This document shows positions 19,435-27,463 of a stretch of DNA of 64,000 nucleotides, in pieces (position 1 is the first letter of the stretch; each line of letters opens with the position of its first letter). A program made the translations under genes and the position numbers. Where the stretch lies: the NCBI RefSeq assembly GCF_900109315.1, contig NZ_FOJC01000003.1:1-64000 (forward strand), given 5' to 3'. The notes beneath the pieces were generated by a model that was not told the origin of the DNA, ran no database searches, and saw only the letters and a list, made by a program, of their open reading frames with translations. This DNA comes from [Haemophilus] ducreyi. Lineage in GTDB: Bacteria > Pseudomonadota > Gammaproteobacteria > Enterobacterales > Pasteurellaceae.

Positions 19435-20256
19435 ATGTCACACGATCATAGTTCTGAAACAAAATATGATATAGCCTGCTATGCATTGTTACCGATGCTC
19501 TTAATGCTATTTATTCAGATGTTACTCAACTACTATTTTGCTCCGGCAAATAGTATCTTCATTTCGCCTTATTTATTAGCCTTTTTCATAACTAACTTAA
19601 TTGCGTTGTTCGTGTTATCACAAGGGCAAATCTGTCCTGGTCAAGCAGGGCGTTTATTGTTTGTCTTAAAATTTTTATCAGTATTCGCTTTCGGCAATCT
19701 AGCCTATTCACTTGCTTTTACACCTACACACAATCCTATGTTATTAGCTTGTGTTGCATCATTAATGTTGGTTATTTTTTATTGGTTCTTCTCTGCGCAT
19801 GCAAAACCAAACGCAATGTTAATTTACAGTGCATTTGGCATAGTGGCTATTGGTGTTATTCAATACCTTATAATTTATTGGTTTGAACTTCCTTCATTAT
19901 TTCATGGCATTCGCGCCAATAATTTCGCTCAATTATTACTGGGTATTTTACTCGCAGGCTGGTATTTAATGTTGTCGAGAAGTAATTTAGATATTTTCTT
20001 TAAATGCTTAATCCAGTTGGCATTGATCATATTAGTATTAAATTATGTTTGGGTAATTTTTGTGCTTTACCAACAATGGCAAATTATGCCTACAATATCA
20101 TTATTGCCTTATTTAATTTACTTTTTGTCGCAGTTCATTATTTTTGCACTGCTTAGCTGGCTCTTAATTGGCAAGGCAGAAAAACAGGTCAAAAACCCTT
20201 TTGCTTGGACTTTAGCCGTGTTGCTTGCGATGCTTTATCCATTCACCAATGTGTAA
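19435..20256 (+). CDS. Unrecognised integral membrane protein, first gene of the ydbH operon
   Basis: This 273-residue protein is not recognised. It begins with a short polar, His-containing segment (MSHDHSSETKYD) and then consists of about nine hydrophobic helices (roughly residues 13-35, 43-62, 70-92, 101-120, 127-150, 163-183, 188-213, 222-246, 253-270). No catalytic motif was seen. Its stop is only 6 bp before the ydbH ATG, so the two are almost certainly cotranscribed. That context suggests an inner-membrane role connected with YdbH-YnbE, but this is inference. Coding quality is good throughout and base use does not differ from its neighbours. Confidence 0.8.
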   Translation: MSHDHSSETKYDIACYALLPMLLMLFIQMLLNYYFAPANSIFISPYLLAFFITNLIALFVLSQGQICPGQAGRLLFVLKFLSVFAFGNLAYSLAFTPTHNPMLLACVASLMLVIFYWFFSAHAKPNAMLIYSAFGIVAIGVIQYLIIYWFELPSLFHGIRANNFAQLLLGILLAGWYLMLSRSNLDIFFKCLIQLALIILVLNYVWVIFVLYQQWQIMPTISLLPYLIYFLSQFIIFALLSWLLIGKAEKQVKNPFAWTLAVLLAMLYPFTNV

Positions 20257-20262
20257 AACCTA

Positions 20263-22986
20263 ATGTTTAAACGAAGCCTATTTGTTATTGTTTTTTTCGC
20301 TTTATTTAGCATAAGCAGCCTAGCATTATTATCTAGCGTTCATTTTACGCGGGTAATTAATTGGCTATTGCCAACCAGTTGGCAATTAAATACGGTAAAT
20401 AGCATTAATACCACCTTAAAAGGGGCTTCGCTTGATCAATTTTCACTATCCTATCAAGGTTGTCCATTGATTGCAGTGGATAAATTCGCTATCCATTGGC
20501 ATAGTCAACGTCGTATTTCAATTGATAACGCAATGCTAGATTATGCCTGTTTTGCCAAAATTCCAAAGACCGCTAGCGAAAATAACACCCTCTCGCTCAA
20601 CGCTATGCTGGCATTATTACCCGAAGGCGAAGCAGAGCTAAAATCACTTACTTGGCTAAATATTCCTGACAACATACCAACACGCCTCAAAGCGTTTTTT
20701 AGCCACGCTAGTTACGCAAAAGTTACTTTTTTTCAAGATAATTTAACCGCATTTATCCAACAACAAGCGCTCAAATTAGACGCTACATTAACCAACCATC
20801 ATTTATCGGCTAAAGTGCATTATCAACCCCGTGAACAAGAACAACATAACTTGTCTTTTTCAAGTACGCTCGTCGACAATCTATTTGAGATTCCAACTGC
20901 ATTTGAAGGACATTATCACTGGAGAATGCCAAAAGAAATAATTGAAAATGATACTATTCGAGAAGGTAAAACTACACTTCGTTGGACGAATGATCAACAA
21001 CAAACACGTGTAGGAGAATGGTTATTCACGTCAGTTGCTGATCCAACCAATCAATTACAGTTTCCTTTTACTGTTGACCAACAAACGCTGGAAATTAAAC
21101 AAGGCAAATTTTATCTAGATTGGTTAAGTGACTTTCCATTACAAGGTTTTATTAATGCAAGACTAACACCAAATAGCTTTACCCAAGCGGATTTTTATCC
21201 GATCAAAACTTATTTACGCGTCAGCTTACTTTCTCAGAGTAAAACGGCAGGAAAAGCCAATATTGTATTACAAAATAATGCGGGTGAATTGCATAAAGAT
21301 AGCGTAAATCTACCGCTCCAAATTACCGGCAATATCAAATATAATGATATGGTATTATATAGTTCTTTACCCATTGATTTTAAAGGTAAATTTGACGATT
21401 TAACACTCAAATTTCAACCTAAATCATTGCTACGTTTAGTGGGTAAAGAACGCTTATTAACGATTAAAGAATTACGTTTTCCATTAGCGGGGATTCAGAT
21501 CAATAAATATGGCATTAATGGCCGCTTGCAAGCCTTATTCAAAGGCGAAAGCCCGGACTTTGAAAATATTCACTTTCATCTAGATGGTATGGCACAGCAT
21601 TTCAAAATGGGACAACTCGATTTTTTCAAAGATGCTGCGCTAGATCAGTCCGCCAAAGACCAATGGCATTGGAAGATTTGGGGATCGACTAAAATAAAAA
21701 ACCTAGCTGACAGCCTAAAACTCAGCGGACGTGGTAATTGGCATAAAAATTTAGTGCAAATCAATGAATTGACCGGTTCGTTGGGCAAGATCTATCAAAA
21801 AGGCATCGCCATTCCCAACACAGAATTACGTTTACTTGAACCGATCAAGTTTGCCTACCAAAAATGGCATTTAGCCGGTAGGGTTCAAATTAAAGCACCT
21901 GAAATTAATTTCGATTATGGCGGCCAACTACTTAGCCCAACCGCCACTTTACAAGCCAATGGTGAAATAGAAAATTTAAACCTTAAAGGCGAAATTCGCG
22001 CAGATAAAATTGGCCCATTAAAATTATTTGCACGTCGAAAACTAACAGAACAAAGCAGTACTTTATTAGGTCGTTTATATTGGAAAGAACAGCCCGCTAA
22101 TATTTTTCAATCACTATTTCCATTTAGACAAAATTGGTTAATTACCGCAGGCACTATTCGTGGTGAAACGGCTTTTAGTGTCAGTGCCGCCAATGGTTTA
22201 GTCACCGGAGGACATTTTGCTATTCGTAATGGCGCTATTTCAATGCCATATGGGGAAGCAAAAGGGCTTGAATTTAGCTTACCTTATCGCTTAAAAAACA
22301 ATCAATTAGACTTTGGTTTAAAACAACCTATTAATTTAAAAATCGCTTATCTAAATGTTGGCTTACCGATTACAAATATTCGAGCAAAAGTCTTTGGACA
22401 TTATCCTTATACGCCACAACAACCATTAAAATTAGAACAACTATCAATGAATTTATTAGATGGCGCTTTGAGGATAGAACATTTTGCCTTACCACAAACT
22501 AAAGTCGCTTATCTTCATTTATCACAAATTAATTTTGAACAAATTTTAGCTTTGCTTAAATATCAACAAATTGAGTTAAAAGGACGTGCTAATGCAACTT
22601 TTCCTTTTTGGATTGAAGGAAAACCTTGTTATGTATGTAATGGATCAATGGCGCAAGCGGTTAGTTCTAGGCTAAAAATTGCCCCTGAATTGATGCAAGC
22701 TATTTCACAGAGTAGTGGTTATTCTGAACGTTTATTAGCATATTTGCTACACGACACACGCATTACTGATTTAACTAGCAAGGTAAATATTAATTCTGAA
22801 GGCGAAATGGCATTACAAGCCAAGTTAAATATGCAATTAAATCAACAAGCACAGACGAAAATTAACTTTAACTACCATCATCAAGAAAATGTATTTAAAC
22901 TATGGCGGACACTAAATGCTGGCACTTACGTTGAACAAAATTTTGAAAATTCAATTTATCAAAAACTGGATCGCACAAATGAATAA
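20263..22986 (+). CDS. ydbH: AsmA-like intermembrane protein YdbH
   Basis: YdbH is one of the AsmA-like proteins (with TamB and YhdP) that span the periplasm and are thought to move phospholipid to the outer membrane. The 907-residue protein has one N-terminal membrane anchor (LFVIVFFALFSISSLALLS) and then a long beta-rich region with no further helices. E. coli YdbH is 879 residues. The assignment rests on this layout and on the ynbE gene that overlaps its stop, exactly as in E. coli. The C-terminal part (LRIEHFALPQTK, then the INFEQILALLKYQ segment) resembles the dicarboxylate-transport/YdbH domain. Confidence 0.82.
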   Translation: MFKRSLFVIVFFALFSISSLALLSSVHFTRVINWLLPTSWQLNTVNSINTTLKGASLDQFSLSYQGCPLIAVDKFAIHWHSQRRISIDNAMLDYACFAKIPKTASENNTLSLNAMLALLPEGEAELKSLTWLNIPDNIPTRLKAFFSHASYAKVTFFQDNLTAFIQQQALKLDATLTNHHLSAKVHYQPREQEQHNLSFSSTLVDNLFEIPTAFEGHYHWRMPKEIIENDTIREGKTTLRWTNDQQQTRVGEWLFTSVADPTNQLQFPFTVDQQTLEIKQGKFYLDWLSDFPLQGFINARLTPNSFTQADFYPIKTYLRVSLLSQSKTAGKANIVLQNNAGELHKDSVNLPLQITGNIKYNDMVLYSSLPIDFKGKFDDLTLKFQPKSLLRLVGKERLLTIKELRFPLAGIQINKYGINGRLQALFKGESPDFENIHFHLDGMAQHFKMGQLDFFKDAALDQSAKDQWHWKIWGSTKIKNLADSLKLSGRGNWHKNLVQINELTGSLGKIYQKGIAIPNTELRLLEPIKFAYQKWHLAGRVQIKAPEINFDYGGQLLSPTATLQANGEIENLNLKGEIRADKIGPLKLFARRKLTEQSSTLLGRLYWKEQPANIFQSLFPFRQNWLITAGTIRGETAFSVSAANGLVTGGHFAIRNGAISMPYGEAKGLEFSLPYRLKNNQLDFGLKQPINLKIAYLNVGLPITNIRAKVFGHYPYTPQQPLKLEQLSMNLLDGALRIEHFALPQTKVAYLHLSQINFEQILALLKYQQIELKGRANATFPFWIEGKPCYVCNGSMAQAVSSRLKIAPELMQAISQSSGYSERLLAYLLHDTRITDLTSKVNINSEGEMALQAKLNMQLNQQAQTKINFNYHHQENVFKLWRTLNAGTYVEQNFENSIYQKLDRTNE

Positions 22987-23224
22987 AATACTGTTATTAA
23001 TGATTGCTTGCCTAAATATGACCGCTTGCACGCCAAAAATACAACTAGAAACACCTAAAGAAGGCATCACAATTAATATGAATGTGGTTGTTGACCATAA
23101 AATTGATGTGAAATTTGATGAGAAAGCGCGTGCAATTATCCATACCTCAGACAATAAGCAAGAACAGCTAGAAACTAAAATAGAGCAATTTCCTGCTAGC
23201 AAACAAAATAGAGCGGTTAATTAA
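22979..23224 (+). CDS. ynbE: YnbE outer-membrane lipoprotein
   Basis: This 81-residue lipoprotein has a signal peptide and lipobox with Cys17 (MTAC). The conserved YnbE core follows: CTPKIQLETPKEGITINMNV, very close to the E. coli segment CTPRIEVAAPKEPITINMNV. In E. coli YnbE stacks with the C-terminus of YdbH to complete an intermembrane bridge. The ATG at 22979 overlaps the ydbH stop (8 bp), which fixes the start. The C-terminal extension, about 20 residues and charged, is longer than in E. coli (61 residues). The third E. coli gene, ydbL, is absent: folK follows at once on the other strand. Confidence 0.88.
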   Translation: MNKILLLMIACLNMTACTPKIQLETPKEGITINMNVVVDHKIDVKFDEKARAIIHTSDNKQEQLETKIEQFPASKQNRAVN

Positions 23225-23233
23225 GCATAATAG

Positions 23234-23719
23234 TTAATTTTCTGCCTGCGATAGGATCTGCATGGTATGATCTTTAAAAAGCGCATAAATATCCGCTAAT
23301 TTTTCACCGCTTGGCAAGACTAACTGAGGCGCTAAATCATATAATGGCACAATCACAAATACCCTATTTTTCATTTCAATATGTGGCACAGTCAAACGAT
23401 CGGTTTTGATCTGTTCATTCGCATAAAGCAAAATATCCAAATCTAAGGTTCGTTCTCCCCAACGGCGTAATCGAACACGCCCTTGCTGTTGTTCTATCGC
23501 TTGTAATTGATCTAACAACTGAAAAGCGGTCAAATTAATTTCCATTTTTGCGACTGCATTAACATAATCCGGCTGATCTTGTGGTCCTATTGGCTGACTA
23601 CAATAAAAAGGACTCACTTCAAGATTTACGGCAAATTGTTGCAAAGAAGCGACCGCTTGCCTAAGCTGAATTAATGGATTATTCAGATTTGATCCTAACG
23701 CAATATAAACTGTCTTCAT
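23234..23719 (-). CDS. folK: 6-hydroxymethyl-7,8-dihydropterin pyrophosphokinase
   Basis: FolK (HPPK) transfers pyrophosphate to hydroxymethyl-dihydropterin in folate synthesis. The motif YIALGSNLNNP opens the protein. The signature RWGERTLDLDILLY, with its Mg2+-binding Asp pair, and VPHIEMKNRVFVIVPLYDLAP follow. The ATG at 23719 (MKTVYIALG) fits family starts better than one 6 bp upstream. The length is 161 residues. It follows pcnB on the same strand at 64 bp, the usual pcnB-folK pair. Confidence 0.95.
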   Translation of the reverse strand: MKTVYIALGSNLNNPLIQLRQAVASLQQFAVNLEVSPFYCSQPIGPQDQPDYVNAVAKMEINLTAFQLLDQLQAIEQQQGRVRLRRWGERTLDLDILLYANEQIKTDRLTVPHIEMKNRVFVIVPLYDLAPQLVLPSGEKLADIYALFKDHTMQILSQAEN

Positions 23720-23783
23720 TTTCACTTAATCCACGACTTAACCCAATGCCATAACAACGCGCTTCATATCATTTTCAAATAAA

Positions 23784-25322
23784 TTAACTTACGATAAGTG
23801 GCGTTTTCGTGACGTTTTTTTTCTTTCTAAATGTTTTACGACGCCGTTTTTTATGCTCAGTTTGCGGTAAATGGCGGACAGTTTTCAACATTTCAACCCG
23901 TTGGTGATCATTACTAAATTGAAACTCATGCCACCACGCCGATAATTCAACTAAATCCCCGCCCTCAATTTCTGCTCGCATCACTAATAAATCAAAGGCT
24001 GCGCGGAATTTAACATGTTCCAACGTCTGTAGAGGACGTTTACCGGTACGTTTTACAAACTGAAATTGTAATGCCCAAACCTCATGAATAACGGCAGTAT
24101 GACGACGATGCAAGGCAATCGCTTTACAGCTCTCTGCCAAAATATCATTAGCCGCCAACATCATTGCATCATAATTATTCAAACCACCTTCATTTTTTAA
24201 AACATCCATCTTTTCACGTAGTGGATACCATAATAACGCAGCAAATAAAAAAGCAGGGTTAACATGCAAACGATCGCGAATTCTCTCATCTGTTGCTGTT
24301 AATGCTTTGCTCAACATCCGCTCTACTTGTGAATCATTCTGTGCGGTGAAAAAGGGGGTTAACACTGGGAATAACTGTTCAAATAGTCCATATTGACGCA
24401 TTAATTGATAAGTTTTAAAACCTTGACCTGATTGCAATAACTTCAATGATTCATCAAATAAACGCGCGGCTGGAATATTTTTCAACAAAGACGCCAATTC
24501 ATAAATAGGTGCATCGCTAGGCTTATCTAAGAACATATCCAATTTAGCCATAAATCGCACCGCGCGTAACATTCTTACCGGATCTTCTTGATAACGTGTC
24601 ACCGGATTACCAATTAAGCGCAACTTAGCGTGTTTTAAATCATTAATGCCATCGAAAAAATCAAAAATTAACTGCCGTTTTGAATCATAGTAAAGTGCAT
24701 TTACAGTAAAATCACGCCGTTCTGCATCATCGCTTAATGAGCCATACACGTTATCACGTAATAACATTCCTTGATCACTGATTTTAGAGATCTTATCGCT
24801 CGCAGTGATACTGTGATCAGCGCGAAAAGTAGCAACCTCATATATTTCTCGACCAAACACAATATGCGCTAAACGAAAACGACGCCCAATTAAACGACAT
24901 TGTCGCCCAAAGATTTTCTGAATTTCTTCAGGTTTAGCATTAGTGGCAATATCCACATCTTTTGCTTTATGGCCTAACAATAAATCACGGATACACCCAC
25001 CCACTAGATAAGCCTCATAACCGGCTTTGTCTAACTTCTCTACAATAGCTAAGGCGTTTTTCGGGAAATCTTTCGGATAGATTTGATAATGGTTAGCACT
25101 TACGGTGAATTTTTTATGTAACTGATGGGCAACCGTTAATTCTGATTGTTTTTTATTTTGCTTTATTAAGGCTTCACTGCCTTTAGATTTTGTTGGTTTA
25201 GCTCGCCATTTACCCGCTTTATTGCTAGTTACTAAACCCATATCAGCCATTTCTGGCGTTACAAGCGGTTGTTTTTTAGCTTTTTTTTGTCGTGAAAATA
25301 ACGACTTAATGTAGTTAAAAAT
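23784..25322 (-). CDS. pcnB: Poly(A) polymerase I, probable AUU start
   Basis: PcnB adds poly(A) tails to RNA and speeds decay. Class I nucleotidyltransferase motifs are clear: YLVGGCIRDLLLG, KDVDIATNA, RRFRLAHIVFG, DDAERRDFTVNALYY and RYQEDPVRMLRAVRF. The C-terminus is basic (KKRRRKTFRKKKN). No ATG stands near the expected start. An AGGACGAGG ribosome binding site is placed 6 bp before an ATT at 25320-25322. From there the frame reads IFNYIKSLFSRQ, parallel to the E. coli PcnB N-terminus, which is known to initiate at AUU. A TTG at 25361 is the fallback. It heads a pcnB-folK operon. Confidence 0.9.
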   Translation of the reverse strand: MFNYIKSLFSRQKKAKKQPLVTPEMADMGLVTSNKAGKWRAKPTKSKGSEALIKQNKKQSELTVAHQLHKKFTVSANHYQIYPKDFPKNALAIVEKLDKAGYEAYLVGGCIRDLLLGHKAKDVDIATNAKPEEIQKIFGRQCRLIGRRFRLAHIVFGREIYEVATFRADHSITASDKISKISDQGMLLRDNVYGSLSDDAERRDFTVNALYYDSKRQLIFDFFDGINDLKHAKLRLIGNPVTRYQEDPVRMLRAVRFMAKLDMFLDKPSDAPIYELASLLKNIPAARLFDESLKLLQSGQGFKTYQLMRQYGLFEQLFPVLTPFFTAQNDSQVERMLSKALTATDERIRDRLHVNPAFLFAALLWYPLREKMDVLKNEGGLNNYDAMMLAANDILAESCKAIALHRRHTAVIHEVWALQFQFVKRTGKRPLQTLEHVKFRAAFDLLVMRAEIEGGDLVELSAWWHEFQFSNDHQRVEMLKTVRHLPQTEHKKRRRKTFRKKKNVTKTPLIVS

Positions 25323-25415
25323 AATCCACCTCGTCCTGAATAATGAAAAAATCACAATCAATAGTTAAAAATAATGGACAATTATTCATTGTCCATTCCT
25401 ATGTACCTATACTAA

Positions 25416-25865
25416 CTAAAGCCCCATTTGTTTCTCGCGGATTTCAGCTAATGTTTTACAGTCAATACACATATCCGCAGTCGGACGAGCTTCTAAACGG
25501 CGTAAACCAATTTCTACACCACAAGTTTGGCAATAACCATAATCATCTTCAGAAATGCTGTTTAACGTCTGCTCAATTTTTTTAAGTAGCTTACGTTCAC
25601 GATCACGGTTTCTTAACTCAAGGTTAAATTCTTCTTCTTGGGTAGCACGATCAGCAGGATCAGCAAAATTCGCCACTTCTTCCTGCATTTGATTTTTAGT
25701 ACGCTCAGCTTCTTCCATAATTTGCACGTGCCATGCACGTAAAATTTTACGAAAATGCTCTTTTTGAGCATCATTCATATATTCTTCATCTTTCTTAGGT
25801 TGATAAGGCGTCACGCCAGCTAAAGCTAATAAACCTAGTGAAGTGGTAGTTGCCACTTGAACCAT
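25416..25865 (-). CDS. dksA: RNA polymerase-binding transcription factor DksA
   Basis: DksA binds in the RNA polymerase secondary channel and, with ppGpp, controls rRNA and amino acid promoters. The 149-residue protein has the N-terminal leader, then the coiled coil whose tip carries the essential acidic pair (NFADPADRATQEEE). The zinc finger is CQTCGVEIG...CIDC. The start has a strong ribosome binding site (AAGGAG). It lies 93 bp upstream of the pcnB start on the same strand, a common order. Confidence 0.96.
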   Translation of the reverse strand: MVQVATTTSLGLLALAGVTPYQPKKDEEYMNDAQKEHFRKILRAWHVQIMEEAERTKNQMQEEVANFADPADRATQEEEFNLELRNRDRERKLLKKIEQTLNSISEDDYGYCQTCGVEIGLRRLEARPTADMCIDCKTLAEIREKQMGL

Positions 25866-26015
25866 AATTGCACTCCTTGTTGGATAAGTCAGCCTGATTT
25901 TGAATATAACTTATAAAAGTTGAGACCGTTCAAAAGGGCGTATAGATATCAAATGTTAACCTTTTTGGCAAACATAATTTGCAAAAATGATGAAAATTGT
26001 TATCGCTTATAGCTG

Positions 26016-26044
26016 AAAAACGGCTAAAAATTCTATTAGCCGTA
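26016..26044 (-). terminator. Terminator of thiB
   Basis: ACGGCTAA and TTAGCCGT form an 8-bp stem around an A/T loop. Read on the minus strand it follows the thiB stop by about 17 bp and ends in TTTTTCAGC. It makes thiB monocistronic and separates it from dksA. Confidence 0.75.
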
Positions 26045-26060
26045 AAAATAGTATCGTTAT

Positions 26061-27029
26061 TTAATTCCAACTTTTTGCCCACGTAGCGATCCACTGCTTC
26101 ACTACGTTAGATTCGGGTTGTTCAAAAGCAAGTGTTTTATACGTTGGTAATCGGACAAATGCTGGATCCACTTCCGTAGTGATGACAGGTTTCATTACAT
26201 TATGATACGCAATAATCTTTTGGGCTTCTGGATGATGTAAAAAGGTTAAAAATGCCTTAGCTAAAGCAGGCTGTTTACTTGTTTTTAAAATAGCCGCCAC
26301 TTCCGTTTGCACTAAATGGCCTTCTTCAAATTCAGCAGCCACATATTTATCGGTTTGCTCGTGCCAATAATGGTATAAAGGCGAAGTGGTATAACTTAAA
26401 ACCAAATCTGACTCGCCTTTTAAGAAAGCACCATAAGTTTCTGACCACCCCTTGCCAACGGTAACCGTATGTTTAGCTAATGTCTTCCAAGCTTGCTCCG
26501 CATTGCCTGCATAAACAGTATTTAACCAAAATAACAAGCCTCTGCCGACAGTACTTGTCCGTGGATCTTGATAAATCACTTTTAAATCTTGACGTTCGAC
26601 TAGCTCTTTAAGTGATTTAGGCGGATTAGTTATCTTCTCTTTATTATAAATAAAAGCATATTCACTGTAATCATATGGAAAAAATGTATTGTCTTGCCAT
26701 TTAATTTGATCTATTGACAAATTATGCACAGCAAATAAGCCTGATTTAACCGCTTCAGGCATTGTGAAATTATCAATGCCTAACATTATATCCGCTTTTG
26801 TTTTTTTACCTTCTAAACGAATGCGGTTCAACATAGTAATACCGTCTTCAAACGGTATAAATTTCACATCGCAATCGCATACTTTTTCAAATTTTTCCTC
26901 TAATTTGGGCGCGGCCCCCCAATCGGAAGCAAAAGAATCATAGGTATAAACCGTTAAAAGTGGTTTTTGAGCAAATAGACTGCCACTGAAGATCACCGCA
27001 GAAAATGCTATAAGTTTGGTAAATTTCAT
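26061..27029 (-). CDS. thiB: Thiamine-binding periplasmic protein ThiB (TbpA)
   Basis: ThiB delivers thiamine, TMP or TPP to the ThiPQ importer. The 322-residue protein has a signal peptide (cleavage near SLFA), the typical start of the mature protein LLTVYTYDSFASDWG, and GLLFWLNTVYAG and KGWSETYGAFLKGESDLVLSYTTSP. The TPP riboswitch directly upstream supports the function independently. thiP and thiQ normally follow in one operon (as in H. influenzae), but here a terminator and then dksA follow. The fbpB/fbpC genes elsewhere in the window are iron-type, not ThiP/ThiQ. The gene itself looks intact. Confidence 0.93.
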   Translation of the reverse strand: MKFTKLIAFSAVIFSGSLFAQKPLLTVYTYDSFASDWGAAPKLEEKFEKVCDCDVKFIPFEDGITMLNRIRLEGKKTKADIMLGIDNFTMPEAVKSGLFAVHNLSIDQIKWQDNTFFPYDYSEYAFIYNKEKITNPPKSLKELVERQDLKVIYQDPRTSTVGRGLLFWLNTVYAGNAEQAWKTLAKHTVTVGKGWSETYGAFLKGESDLVLSYTTSPLYHYWHEQTDKYVAAEFEEGHLVQTEVAAILKTSKQPALAKAFLTFLHHPEAQKIIAYHNVMKPVITTEVDPAFVRLPTYKTLAFEQPESNVVKQWIATWAKSWN

Positions 27030-27038
27030 ATAAAAAGT

Positions 27039-27072
27039 CCTTCTAACAAAACATAACCTAGAAGGATTTGAG
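27039..27072 (-). promoter_or_regulatory. Predicted expression platform of the thiB riboswitch
   Basis: On the minus strand CCTTCTA (27059-27065) can pair with TAGAAGG (27039-27045), which contains the thiB ribosome binding site, 8 bp before the ATG. A competing helix pairs CTCAAATCC (27064-27072) with GGATTTGAG (27104-27112) at the 3' end of the aptamer. The two helices share bases and exclude each other. When TPP is bound, P1 captures TGAG, the second helix opens and the ribosome binding site is masked. A U-tract after the hairpin is short (CTTTTT), so the switch is probably translational. Confidence 0.6.
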
Positions 27073-27102
27073 CGGTAAAATTCCTAGTTGTAGTAGAAAT
27101 GG

Positions 27103-27180
27103 CCTCAAATCCCTACGCTGATACGAATCAGATCAGGTTCTATGGGTATTTCTCAGCTTATTTTCAGCACCCCAATGAGA
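27103..27180 (-). ncRNA. TPP riboswitch (THI element)
   Basis: All conserved THI-box blocks are present in order on the minus strand: GGGGTGC (27167-27173), GCTGAGA with ACCC (about 27142-27157), GAACCTGATCTG (27129-27140) and CGTAGGGA (27110-27117). P1 closes with CTCA (27176-27179) and TGAG. It lies between the thiB promoter and the thiB start and would switch thiB off when thiamine pyrophosphate is plentiful. Confidence 0.96.
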
Positions 27181-27187
27181 ACAATGT

Positions 27188-27216
27188 ATTCTAAGCCAGT
27201 AAGAAATAGAATGCAA
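27188..27216 (-). promoter_or_regulatory. Promoter of thiB
   Basis: Minus strand -35 TTGCAT (27211-27216), 17-bp spacer, -10 TAGAAT (27188-27193). The start would be near 27182, at the 5' edge of the riboswitch. Confidence 0.6.
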
Positions 27217-27235
27217 ACATAGCACAGGCAAAGGT

Positions 27236-27264
27236 TTGCCTTATCTGAAATTAATTGCTATACT
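27236..27264 (+). promoter_or_regulatory. Promoter of the 31-codon membrane-peptide gene
   Basis: Plus strand -35 TTGCCT (27236-27241), exactly 17 bp, -10 TATACT (27259-27264) with an extended-10 TG. The start would be near 27271. It is divergent from the thiB promoter 20 bp away. The matches are good enough that this is likely an active promoter. Confidence 0.6.
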
Positions 27265-27301
27265 ATATTTCTAGTGCTAATAAGAGGACTAGAAAATTCA
27301 T

Positions 27302-27397
27302 ATGCAATACCTTACAACTTATTTAAACAGTTATTTAAGCCAAACATCATTTAATATATGGTATTTGGTCTTTTTTTTGGCATTATTAAATTATTGA
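27302..27397 (+). CDS. 31-residue hydrophobic peptide, unrecognised
   Basis: The frame from the ATG at 27302 to the TGA at 27395-27397 encodes a 31-residue peptide. Its N-terminal half is polar and tyrosine-rich (MQYLTTYLNSYLSQTS) and its C-terminal half is one membrane helix (FNIWYLVFFLALLNY). AAGAGGA at 27282-27288 is a possible ribosome binding site, with longish spacing (about 13 bp). A good promoter precedes it, and a perfect terminator begins at its stop codon, so the unit is about 160 nt. It may be a small membrane protein, a type I toxin-like peptide or a regulatory RNA or leader. I do not recognise it. Confidence 0.5.
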   Translation: MQYLTTYLNSYLSQTSFNIWYLVFFLALLNY

Positions 27398-27429
27398 AAG
27401 ATCTCATTTTAATGAGATCTTTTTTTTTA
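27397..27429 (+). terminator. Terminator of the 31-codon gene
   Basis: AAAGATCTCAT and ATGAGATCTTT form an 11-bp perfect stem with a 4-nt loop, followed by eight or more T. It starts at the stop codon of the small gene and ends 35 bp before the amidohydrolase start. Confidence 0.88.
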
Positions 27430-27463
27430 GCAAAAATTTAGTCATACAAGAGGAATAGATAAA

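Noticed and set aside
25343-25585. 80-codon frame opposite the pcnB start and dksA
   Set aside because: It is antisense to dksA, without a ribosome binding site, and shows no recognisable protein.
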